Positions 7,794 through 15,108 of a DNA stretch of 32,547 nt are shown one piece after another; the first letter of the stretch is position 1, and each line of letters opens with the position of its first letter. Position numbers and translations under genes: made by a program. The DNA lies in assembly GCA_947036575.1 (NCBI GenBank), contig CAMQSH010000003.1:1-32547 (forward strand), given 5' to 3'. The DNA is from an uncultured Brevinema sp. GTDB lineage: Bacteria > Spirochaetota > Brevinematia > Brevinematales > Brevinemataceae. A model generated the notes under the pieces. It made no database searches and was not told the origin of the DNA. It worked only from the letters and a program-made list of their open reading frames with translations.

Positions 7794-7864
7794 CCTTTAG
7801 AACCACAGGAATGTTAATAACATGTGGCTTCTTATACAGAATTTTTATAGAATAATTCTGTATA
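7794..7864 (-). promoter_or_regulatory. structured 5' leader with recurring GTGGTTCTAAAGG element
   Basis: Read on the minus strand, this leader has an inverted repeat (plus-strand arms 7833-7843 and 7854-7864, half-site TATACAGAATT), then ATAAGAA, then a CCAC...GTGG stem containing an inner 5-bp stem, then TTCTAAAGGAG running into the ribosome site. The 7794-7835 part matches 30594-30635 at 36 of 42 positions with no gaps. Segment 7830-7859 matches 8846-8875 at 29 of 30. Confidence 0.5.
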
Positions 7865-7905
7865 CCTACTATTATCGGTATAATAAAGTTTTAATTTAGA
7901 CAAAG

Positions 7906-7936
7906 AAACACCACACTAATCATAAAGACGGTGTTT
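7906..7936 (-). terminator. weak intrinsic terminator of the hydrolase pseudogene
   Basis: A 7-bp stem AAACACC/GGTGTTT with a 17-base loop, then a short T tract on the minus strand. It looks like a decayed member of the CACCACC/GGTGGTG terminator family. Confidence 0.4.
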
Positions 7937-7942
7937 TAATTT

Positions 7943-8796
7943 TTATAACCTATCAAATATATTTTTTAAAGCCTTATGATAAGCTTCAGGATCTTCCAAA
8001 TCTGCTAAATGTCCTGCATTTTCAATCCAAAAAAGATCTTTATCTGGAGCTTGGATCTTTGAGTAATATTTTTCTGTTAAAACACTAGGAACTTGCCAAT
8101 CGTTTCGACCACAGATAAAAAAAACAGGAACATCAAACTCTAAATAGTCACTAGTATCATAGCTTAAAAGAAATTGCATAATATTATTGTTTGTTTTTAG
8201 TCCCGTAAAAAGTATAGGGATGTCTCTCATCGAAAACACAGGGCTTTTAAAAAATAGAGAGAGCAGTTTAAAAAATCCATCTCTATGTCCTGCAAGTTTG
8301 TATTTTAATTGTATCCCTCTCATGCGTACTACTAATCTCATAACATTCTCTTCATTAAAAGAATAGGGATAATCAGACATTTCTTGAAGATTTTTTAAGG
8401 TTTTAAGATCATTTTTTTGCTTTACCAAATCCAAACAATAATCATATCCGACTTTCTCTCCTTGTATAAATCCGACAACTTGTCCCATTCCCACGAACGC
8501 TGCGACTGTATTTGGAAAACGCTTTATGTATTCAATTCCCATATTAGTGCTTCTAAGGAAATATCTTGTGGATTTGATTTATTTTTACTTTGTGTTTTTC
8601 CTGTGCCTCGTTGATCATAATAGACAAAACTATAAGGTAGATTTTGCTTTATTGTTTTATAAACAAAATGAGCTTCTGAACTACCTGGACCACCATGCAA
8701 AAACAAGACGACTTCACTAGAATTTTCTACAGGATATTGCAAAAAATATTGTTTTATTCCATTTATTAAAATGTATTCTTCTGTAAATGCTTTCAT
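7943..8796 (-). pseudogene. alpha/beta hydrolase (proline iminopeptidase-like), broken by internal deletion
   Basis: Two out-of-frame pieces make one protein. The N-terminal piece (8524-8796, 90 aa) carries the oxyanion-hole motif HGGPGSS and YYDQRGTG. The C-terminal piece (7943-8542) begins GIEYIKRFP and carries the acid Asp in CGRNDW and the catalytic His in AGHLAD. Between them, the 25-35 residues that should hold the nucleophile elbow GxSxG are missing and the frame is shifted. At the junction GGAATTGAATAC can be read both as the end of WELNT and the start of GIEY, so the deletion probably arose by recombination between two copies of this 12-mer. Without the nucleophile serine neither piece can be an active hydrolase. 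A good promoter remains upstream. Confidence 0.85.
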
Positions 8797-8845
8797 TTTA
8801 AATCTCCATTTAAAAAATAAGAAGTGCGAAGCTACGACACTATTG

Positions 8846-8875
8846 TCTTATACAGAATTTTCATAGAATAATTCT
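8846..8875 (-). repeat. leader repeat shared with the ankyrin lipoprotein gene
   Basis: Thirty bases matching 7830-7859 at 29 positions, on the same strand and in the same position relative to the downstream gene. Contains the palindrome ATAGAATTATTCTAT. Confidence 0.6.
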
Positions 8876-8890
8876 ATAATTCTATATTTT

Positions 8891-8919
8891 ATTATATCTT
8901 TATAATAACTAATTGTCAA
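8891..8919 (-). promoter_or_regulatory. promoter of the hydrolase pseudogene
   Basis: Perfect consensus: TTGACA (8914-8919), 17 bases, TATAAT (8891-8896) on the minus strand. Confidence 0.8.
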
Positions 8920-8934
8920 TAGTCACCTATATAC

Positions 8935-8968
8935 AAAAAGCCCTCTCATTTTCAGAGAAGGCTTTTTT
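8935..8968 (-). terminator. intrinsic terminator of brnQ
   Basis: Stem AAAAAGCC-TCTC with GAGA-GGCTTTTT around a 7-base loop, one internal mismatch, flanked by A and T tracts. It ends 33 bases before the brnQ stop codon on the minus strand. Confidence 0.8.
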
Positions 8969-9001
8969 GGTATCGAAGATACTTATTTAATTATTAATAT
9001 T

Positions 9002-10282
9002 TTAAGTAGATTTTTTAGAATATACAGTGACATCTAAAAGATAAGCAACTCCAAGACTGACTACAAAAGGAACTAACCAAGGGAATCCTGCCCCTCCCAA
9101 AGGAATAGAAGTAACAAGACTTGTGAATGGTGCTACTTTAAAAGTAGATCCAATAACTTCGATGAGAGTTACCACTAAAACAGTATAAGTACCTAATTTA
9201 AAATAGATAGCTTTTAGGTTTGCAAGGTTCATTAATATTAATACTATAGTGAGAGGATATAATAAAAGGAGCATAGGGATAGATAATTTAACAATCATAT
9301 CAACACCACCAATAGCTATAACGGTAGAAAATACACAAGTAATAATAAGTAATTTTGTATAAGAAATATTTAATAATTTGGAGAACCAGTCAGCAGTTAG
9401 TGCTGCTAATCCCACTGCTGTTGTTAAACACGCAGCACCCACACAAATACCAAAAATGATTCTTCCCATAGATCCTAAAGTTGCTTCTGCAATATAGAGA
9501 GCAGGACTTGTAGTATTGTTCAAAGCTTCTCCACTGACTAAAGCACCAAAATAAGTTAAAAAGAGATAAATTAGCCCCAAACCTGTTGCTGCAATAACTC
9601 CTGCACGAACAAGATAATATTGTTGTTCTTTTACTTCAGTAACACCTTTGGATTTTAGACCAGCAACGATAACGAGTCCAAATAAAATAGACGCTAAGGC
9701 ATCCATAGTTTGATAACCATCTATAAAACCACGAGCAAATAGATTTGTTGTTTGAGCTGTTGGTACAGGTGTACCAATATCCATAGTCATCCCTCTAACA
9801 AATATAATTGCTAACATCGCTAAAATAATAGGAGTAAGGTATTTTCCAATAATATCGGTAACTTTATTTTCTTTAACGGTGAGTAAATAAGTAATAGCAA
9901 AAAATAGTGTTGAACTAATAATAGAAATTACGACATTTCCTTGATTTGCAAAAAACGGTTGTACTGCTAATTCAAAAGTAGTAGATCCTGTTCTTGGTAA
10001 TGCAAAAAATGGTCCTATGACTAAAATAAGTAAGGAACAAAATAAAATATTAAATCGTGGCGATACTTTGGAAGCAAAATCATCTAAACTACTACACTTC
10101 GTGAATGCAAGTACCCCTAATAGTGGCAATCCCGCTCCTGTAATTAAAAACCCAAGACTAGCAACAAACCAGTTACTACCTGTAGCAACGCCTAGAGATG
10201 GAGGAAAAATCAAATTTCCAGCTCCAAAAAACATAGCAAATAGTGCAAAGCCTAATACCCATACTTCTTTTGTCTTTGACAT
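9002..10282 (-). CDS. brnQ: branched-chain amino acid transporter BrnQ (LIVCS family)
   Basis: A 426-aa inner-membrane protein with about twelve hydrophobic segments. It opens with the family's hallmark (GFALFAMFFGAGNLIFPPSLG, residues about 11-31), the sodium-site region of this LeuT-fold family, and its length is typical. It should import leucine, isoleucine or valine with sodium. The start follows a strong AAAGGAGG. A single-gene unit with its own consensus promoter and terminator. The leader of about 70 bases is ordinary; I looked for T-box features and saw none. Confidence 0.92.
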   Translation of the reverse strand: MSKTKEVWVLGFALFAMFFGAGNLIFPPSLGVATGSNWFVASLGFLITGAGLPLLGVLAFTKCSSLDDFASKVSPRFNILFCSLLILVIGPFFALPRTGSTTFELAVQPFFANQGNVVISIISSTLFFAITYLLTVKENKVTDIIGKYLTPIILAMLAIIFVRGMTMDIGTPVPTAQTTNLFARGFIDGYQTMDALASILFGLVIVAGLKSKGVTEVKEQQYYLVRAGVIAATGLGLIYLFLTYFGALVSGEALNNTTSPALYIAEATLGSMGRIIFGICVGAACLTTAVGLAALTADWFSKLLNISYTKLLIITCVFSTVIAIGGVDMIVKLSIPMLLLLYPLTIVLILMNLANLKAIYFKLGTYTVLVVTLIEVIGSTFKVAPFTSLVTSIPLGGAGFPWLVPFVVSLGVAYLLDVTVYSKKST

Positions 10283-10356
10283 AGTTTCCTCCTTTTGGAA
10301 TTTAGTGATGATCCCTTATAGGTAATCTATCCTGTTAAATTAAGTACTGTGTTAAT

Positions 10357-10385
10357 ATTATATTATATTTTTAAAAATAAGTCAA
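10357..10385 (-). promoter_or_regulatory. brnQ promoter
   Basis: TTGACT (10380-10385), 17 bases, TATAAT (10357-10362) on the minus strand, divergent from the promoter at 10516. Confidence 0.75.
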
Positions 10386-10515
10386 TACATGCGTAAAAAA
10401 ATATCAAATAGCATAAAGTGGTTGATTTTTAGACAATATTAAGACAAATTCCTATAATTTAGCTCTAGTAGAGTATTGTTATACACATCTAAATAATCCT
10501 ATATAAAGTATTCAG

Positions 10516-10544
10516 TTGACAATCAATCATATTTAATATACAAT
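10516..10544 (+). promoter_or_regulatory. promoter of the BI-1/YccA gene
   Basis: TTGACA (10516-10521), 17-base spacer, TACAAT (10539-10544). Confidence 0.75.
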
Positions 10545-10554
10545 AATAAATAAT

Positions 10555-10618
10555 ATAAGAATTCACATATTGTATTTTATACACTTTAAAGAGTTGATGA
10601 CTCTAGTGGTTCTAAAGG
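10555..10618 (+). promoter_or_regulatory. 5' leader with ATAAGAA ... GTGGTTCTAAAGG element
   Basis: ATAAGAATTCACAT near the predicted transcript start and AGTGGTTCTAAAGG at the ribosome site bracket a longer loop that holds its own hairpin (AGAGT-TGATG-ACTCT). TCAC can pair with GTGG, the same stem position as in the leaders at 7794 and 30594, with one C-G pair replaced by U-G. Confidence 0.45.
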
Positions 10619-10626
10619 AGAAATTT

Positions 10627-11367
10627 ATGGCTAATCCTGCTTTTCAAGAGAATATTTTAGAAGAATATTCCTACGCCGATGAACAAGTAATGACAGTAAC
10701 AGGAGCTGTTAATAGATCTTTGTTTTTAACAACAATATTAATGTTGACAGGTACTCTTAATGCGTTTATATTTTTTTATGTAGATCCTAGTATTGCTATG
10801 ACAATAGCTACCGTATCAGGTATTGCAGGATTTATTACGGCTTTAGTTGTTATATTCAAACAAAAAACTGTGGCTATTAAAACACCTATTATTGTTTATG
10901 CTGTTTTTGAAGGACTTGCTTTAGGAGGAATTTCTTCCTATTATGAAGCTGTTTTCTCTGGAATTGTTATTCAAGCAGTATCTATAACTGCTTTAGTATT
11001 ATTTATAATGCTCTTTTTATACAAATATAGAATTATCAAAGTGACAGAAACTTTTAAAAGTGTTATTATTGGTGCTACTATGGCGGTAGCTGTTTTTTAT
11101 CTTATTGCTTTTGTGTTATCTTTGTTTAATATGCCTATTGCATTTTTATATGGCAATTCAAATCTTGCAATCGGTATTAATGCTGCTATTGCAGGACTTG
11201 CAGCTTTTAATTTGTTACTTGATTTTGATTTCATCGAAAGAGGTGCTAATCAAAATTTACCTAAATTTTTTGAATGGTACGCAGGTTTTGGTTTATTAGT
11301 TACTTTAGTATGGTTGTATCTTGAGATTTTAAAATTATTATCAAAATTACGATCTAGAAAAAACTAG
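10627..11367 (+). CDS. Bax inhibitor-1/YccA-like integral membrane protein
   Basis: A 246-aa protein with seven hydrophobic segments. The N terminus (MANPAFQENI, then VMTVTGAVNRSLFLT) and the late LDFDFIERG segment match the bacterial BI-1 branch annotated as Bax inhibitor-1/YccA. In studied relatives these proteins act as pH-sensitive calcium leak channels or interact with membrane protease quality control; the role here is unknown. I chose ATG 10627 because AAAGGAG sits directly upstream; the frame extends 19 codons further into the leader without a ribosome site. Monocistronic, with its own promoter and terminator. Confidence 0.85.
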   Translation: MANPAFQENILEEYSYADEQVMTVTGAVNRSLFLTTILMLTGTLNAFIFFYVDPSIAMTIATVSGIAGFITALVVIFKQKTVAIKTPIIVYAVFEGLALGGISSYYEAVFSGIVIQAVSITALVLFIMLFLYKYRIIKVTETFKSVIIGATMAVAVFYLIAFVLSLFNMPIAFLYGNSNLAIGINAAIAGLAAFNLLLDFDFIERGANQNLPKFFEWYAGFGLLVTLVWLYLEILKLLSKLRSRKN

Positions 11368-11387
11368 TTTTTTAATTTAATCAATAT

Positions 11388-11423
11388 AAAAAAACAACCT
11401 TATTATTAATAGGGTTGTTTTTT
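11388..11423. terminator. bidirectional intrinsic terminator
   Basis: Stem AAAAAACAACC/GGTTGTTTTTT (about 11 bp) around a TATTATTAAT-type loop. Serves the BI-1 gene on the plus strand and the TPR-DUF4261 unit on the minus strand. Confidence 0.8.
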
Positions 11424-11453
11424 ATGTTTATTTAACAAGAGAAGAAATTATTT

Positions 11454-11754
11454 TTAAAGCTCATCATTTCTCAGAGCAATAAAAAATTCTTCTGTAAAAT
11501 CTTCAAAAGAATACTTATTTTTTGTATTTTATAATGTTTTGGTTCACTTGGATCCTGAGATTCTACAAATCGATCAATATATTCCTCAGAGTATTTATCA
11601 AGTAGAAATTCCCCTTTAGATATATTATACTTAAATGTTGCATAAGACAGTACAAAATCTCTCTCATCAAATACTTGCTCTATGGTAAAATAATCACCCT
11701 TTACTGCAATATACTGGATAGTCCTAAAATACTTAATAAAGTAAGACGAAACAT
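11454..11754 (-). pseudogene. frameshifted remnant of a roughly 100-residue protein
   Basis: Most of the open stretch between the BI-1 terminator and the TPR gene looks coding on the minus strand, but in three frames. ATG at 11754 follows AGAGG and gives MFRL. A -1 shift leads to a long protein-like frame (YFIKYFRTIQYIAVKGDYF ... EEYIDRFVESQDPSEPKHYKIQK). A second shift in an A-run (six A; seven would restore the frame) leads to NKYSFEDFTEEFFIALRND and the stop. Adding one base at each site gives one continuous protein of about 100 residues. I do not recognise the family. It lies 48 bases downstream of the TPR-DUF4261 gene and was probably cotranscribed. Sequencing error in the A-run is an alternative. 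Confidence 0.5.
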
Positions 11755-11802
11755 AATACCTCTTTTATTTTTGTAAATATTATATTAAATAAATGGTATC
11801 TA

Positions 11803-13083
11803 TTAAAAATCTATTTTTAAGGTTTCTTTACCTAAGATAGTACTATCTAAAGCAGTGATTTTTAATTTTTGTTCTTCACTAAATCCTATTGTTTCACCAT
11901 CTTGTAGGGTGACATCTGATGTTATTACATATTCTGTAATAGATTGTAGAAGACTAAGTGTTTCATCCTCAGATTTATCACTATCGATTATTTCCATATT
12001 TAGCTTGCCATACACATCCAAACCATAAGTATAAAGGCTTAGTGTAGCACCATTATCATTACTATACATACCGAAAAACACCATATTCATTAGTGGAAAT
12101 TCATTATCATTAAGACTGGATTCTGCAGAATCAATATAAAATTTTGGTTGTAATACCGATCCTAAAGTACTTATTGCAATAGCGTTAGGTTGTTTTAGAC
12201 AACTAGAACAAACTTTAACAAAGAGATCTGTAGCATCTAGCAATTTTTTTTCCCCACCCAATACAGCTACAGTCATATAAGCTTTGTGACTTTTTGCGAC
12301 TTCGACAGCATCTTCCCAATAAAAATTTGTTCTAGCATTATCAACTGCTTCATCATTTGGGATTGGGGCTGGCATGAGACTCACAATAAGAGCCATATCA
12401 TCAATTGTTTCGATTAATGATTCGGGATCGTCTTCAGGTTTTTTATTGATAATAATTCCCCAATCTTTTTGTAATTGCTTTCTTAATAAGTCCAAATCTA
12501 TTTTATTTTCATCTAATAAGACAAAACTTATAAAAGAGCCTGTTCCATCTCTATCTTCTTGATCTTCTGATCCCTCAGGATCTAGCTCTCGTACTTTATT
12601 AAAATCAAGTTCAGCCTCTTTTTCTCTTCCTAATTCAGAATAAGTACACCCTCTATTATAGTAAGCAAAACCGTCCTCAGGATCTAGTTTTATTGCTTCA
12701 GTAAAATCATGAATAGCCTCTTCATATTTTTCTAATTCATTATACGCAAGCCCTCTACACTCGTAATAGGTACTATCCTCAGGATCTAGTTTTATAGCTT
12801 CAGTAAAATTGCTGATAGCTTCTTCATATTTTTCTAATGCAGAATAAGCATAGCCCAAGCGATAATACCATTTATGATGGTTTTTACCTTCTTTCGCTGT
12901 ATCAAGGAGAGTTTGTATTGCTTCATTATATTTTTCTGTATTGTTATAAGCGACAGCTAATTGTCCAATAAGTTCATAGTCCCTATCTTTTACTGGTAGT
13001 GCTAAAATAGCATCTACTATTTCTTGATGATCGCCTTCATCGTGCCATACATCTATTTGTTCTAAAAGTTCTTTGTGATCCAT
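11803..13083 (-). CDS. TPR-repeat protein with C-terminal DUF4261 domain
   Basis: A 426-aa cytoplasmic protein without signal peptide. Residues about 35-170 are tetratricopeptide repeats (YEEAISNFTEAIKLDPED and similar). Residues about 185-426 match the DUF4261 domain as I remember it (MALIVSLMPAPIPNDEAVDNA, NFYWEDAVEVAKSHKAYM, ATDLFVKVCSSCLKQPNAIAI). DUF4261 is uncharacterised and often found in proteins of unknown role. Two TPR units are nearly identical at the DNA level, a sign of recent repeat gain. The start follows AGGAG and a consensus promoter lies just upstream. Confidence 0.82.
   Translation of the reverse strand: MDHKELLEQIDVWHDEGDHQEIVDAILALPVKDRDYELIGQLAVAYNNTEKYNEAIQTLLDTAKEGKNHHKWYYRLGYAYSALEKYEEAISNFTEAIKLDPEDSTYYECRGLAYNELEKYEEAIHDFTEAIKLDPEDGFAYYNRGCTYSELGREKEAELDFNKVRELDPEGSEDQEDRDGTGSFISFVLLDENKIDLDLLRKQLQKDWGIIINKKPEDDPESLIETIDDMALIVSLMPAPIPNDEAVDNARTNFYWEDAVEVAKSHKAYMTVAVLGGEKKLLDATDLFVKVCSSCLKQPNAIAISTLGSVLQPKFYIDSAESSLNDNEFPLMNMVFFGMYSNDNGATLSLYTYGLDVYGKLNMEIIDSDKSEDETLSLLQSITEYVITSDVTLQDGETIGFSEEQKLKITALDSTILGKETLKIDF
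12677..12850 (-). repeat. tandem near-identical TPR units (102-base period)
   Basis: Within the TPR gene, the segment coding for KYEEAI-(S/H)-(N/D)-FTEAIKLDPED recurs 102 bases apart (34 codons) with only a few base differences. A weaker third copy begins at the RELDPEG segment. Confidence 0.7.
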
Positions 13084-13104
13084 TATAAACTCCTATATTG
13101 ATAT

Positions 13105-13133
13105 ATCTTACTACACCAAAATCAAAAAGTCAA
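13105..13133 (-). promoter_or_regulatory. promoter of the TPR-DUF4261 gene
   Basis: TTGACT (13128-13133), 17 bases, TAAGAT (13105-13110) on the minus strand. Immediately upstream lies GGTATATA repeated in tandem (13134-13141, 13142-13149, then GGTATG), a possible protein-binding site. Confidence 0.65.
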
Positions 13134-13208
13134 GGTATATAGGTATATAGGTATGGTAATTTTTGATATAAATTTACTCAATTAACAAATATTATTAAGA
13201 TGGATATA

Positions 13209-13237
13209 TTGCTAAATATCATAATAAATTATATAAT
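13209..13237 (+). promoter_or_regulatory. promoter of the flavin reductase lipoprotein gene
   Basis: TTGCTA (13209-13214), 17 bases, TATAAT (13232-13237), 31 bases before the start codon. Confidence 0.65.
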
Positions 13238-13268
13238 ATAAAAAACGTTCAAATAGGAGAGGATTTAA

Positions 13269-14948
13269 ATGAAAAAATATAGTATATATATATGTTTATT
13301 AATTTTAACCACGGCATATTGTAGTAAAAAAACGATAGAAGGTACAGGTCCTGGATATATTTCTCCAATAACTGTAAAATTATCTATGTCTGAAGGTCAA
13401 ATCATTGATCTTGATATTATAGAAAATGACACTAGTTATATTAGTAAAAGAGCTATACCTATCATCAAAGAAAGAATCTTAACTGCTAATAGCCCAGTTG
13501 TGGATAATGTATCAGGAGCTTCTTATACTTCTTTTGGTGTGAAGTTAGCTGTTGCTAACGCATTAAAAAAAATGGGTAAAGATGTAGAAAAAATTACATT
13601 AACAACAAAAGCACCTGAACAAGAGCCTATAGAATCTCCAGATGTACAAACAGATATTATTGTTATAGGTGGAGGACCAGCAGGATTAACTGCAGCTATT
13701 TCGGCAAAAGAAAATAACACTACTGCTAATGTTATTTTGGTAGAAAAATTAGATATTCTCAGTGGTAATGGAAAATCTGATCGTACATTTTATGATCTTG
13801 TTAATACAGAAGCACAAAAAAAAGCTAATATTGAAGATTCTGCAGATAAATTTTATGGAGATCTTGTTAAACGATCTAAAGAAGTAAATCCAGACTTAGA
13901 TAGAATGAGAGCTTATGCTGACGGTTCTGCAACTTTAGATCCTTGGTTAAGAGATCATAATATTGCTCTAGATTATGTCCTTAAAAGAACACACCAAGCA
14001 AAATCTAATTCTTTTGCTGGTGTTTATATTCAAGACAATTTAGAAATTGCAGCAAAAAAAGTAGGTATAGATATTAGAACAGGAACTAAAGCTATAGATC
14101 TCTTTGTTGAAGCAGGAGTTGTAAAAGGTATACGTGCCCAAAAAGGAAATCAAACATACAATATATATGGAAAAGCAGTGATTGTAGCAACTGGTGGGTT
14201 TTCACACAATAAAGATTATATAAAAAAATATGCACCTCAATACAAAGATCTTTTAACTTCTAATTCTAAAGGAGCTACAGGTAGTTTTATTTCACTCTTT
14301 GAAAAAAATAATATTGCTTTAACTAACATGGGTGTAATCAATGTTTACCCGATAATTTCAGATAGAACAAGAGAATTAATATCAACAGAAGATTATATTT
14401 TAGTCAACCAAGAAGGTCTAAGAACATTTAACGAAACTACAACTTTTACAGATAGAAATAATTCTGTATCTAATATTCTAGCTCAAACAGGTCAAAAAAT
14501 GTATCTTATTTATGATGAAGCTGATAGAAAAGATAGCTATCGTATTGCTTATCAAGAAGCTCATGGAATAGCAATCAAAGGAAATACCGTACAAGAATTA
14601 GCTGACAAATTAAAAATGACTTCTTCAGAAGGTCTTCAGAATACTTTTGATAAATATAATAAAATAGTAAAAGGTGAAACAGTAGATCCTTTTGGAAGAA
14701 CTACTTTTAGAAATGGTTTTGAAAAAGGTCCTTATTATGCTATTTCTGTAAAACCTGGTATTCATATGACAAGAGGTGGAGTACTTGCTACTGCTAAAGC
14801 AGAAGTTTTACATAATGATAAGACTTTAGTGAAAGGTTTGTATGCAGCTGGAGAAGTTGCTAATATTTTAGATGGAGCATATGTTGCTGCTGTTGTATTT
14901 GGACGTATTGCTGGTATAGAAGCAGCTCAATATATTCAAAACAATTAA
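13269..14948 (+). CDS. exported FMN/FAD flavoprotein reductase (fumarate/urocanate reductase family) lipoprotein
   Basis: This 559-aa protein starts with a lipoprotein signal (lipidated Cys after LTTAY, residue 18). Residues about 30-110 form an FMN_bind domain with DNVSGASYTS, the site where ApbE-type transferases attach FMN covalently. Residues about 127 onward form an FAD-binding reductase domain (DIIVIGGGPAGLTAA; late GGVLATAKAEV and GLYAAGEVANILDGAY). This is the layout of urocanate, acrylate and fumarate reductases that use external acceptors for anaerobic respiration. The usual substrate-site and GGVHGxNRLGG-type residues near the C terminus are replaced by ANILDGAYVAAVV, so the acceptor is uncertain. 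Start follows AGGAGAGG. Monocistronic. Confidence 0.82.
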   Translation: MKKYSIYICLLILTTAYCSKKTIEGTGPGYISPITVKLSMSEGQIIDLDIIENDTSYISKRAIPIIKERILTANSPVVDNVSGASYTSFGVKLAVANALKKMGKDVEKITLTTKAPEQEPIESPDVQTDIIVIGGGPAGLTAAISAKENNTTANVILVEKLDILSGNGKSDRTFYDLVNTEAQKKANIEDSADKFYGDLVKRSKEVNPDLDRMRAYADGSATLDPWLRDHNIALDYVLKRTHQAKSNSFAGVYIQDNLEIAAKKVGIDIRTGTKAIDLFVEAGVVKGIRAQKGNQTYNIYGKAVIVATGGFSHNKDYIKKYAPQYKDLLTSNSKGATGSFISLFEKNNIALTNMGVINVYPIISDRTRELISTEDYILVNQEGLRTFNETTTFTDRNNSVSNILAQTGQKMYLIYDEADRKDSYRIAYQEAHGIAIKGNTVQELADKLKMTSSEGLQNTFDKYNKIVKGETVDPFGRTTFRNGFEKGPYYAISVKPGIHMTRGGVLATAKAEVLHNDKTLVKGLYAAGEVANILDGAYVAAVVFGRIAGIEAAQYIQNN

Positions 14949-15008
14949 TAATATTAAAGAGATTTTAGAAAAACAAATCATAATAAAAGTACAATATAGT
15001 ATATAAAT

Positions 15009-15042
15009 AAAAACACCACCCTAATAATAAGGTGGTGTTTTT
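15009..15042. terminator. bidirectional intrinsic terminator
   Basis: Perfect 12-bp stem (AAAAACACCACC with its complement) and loop CTAATAATAA, T-runs on both strands. Serves the reductase gene and the convergent HNH gene. Confidence 0.85.
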
Positions 15043-15108
15043 TATTGATTAAATATCTAGACTAAAATATTTTTGAAATTTTCCTCCTTCTTATTTTTAT
15101 ATGGGCAT

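Noticed and set aside
7943..8542. C-terminal hydrolase piece as an independent gene
   Set aside because: It starts in the middle of the fold, lacks a ribosome site and the nucleophile, and its upstream piece overlaps it at a deletion scar.
10283..10350. T-box or leucine-type attenuator in the brnQ leader
   Set aside because: The leader of about 70 bases is too short, with no T-box motif, leucine-rich leader peptide or terminator.
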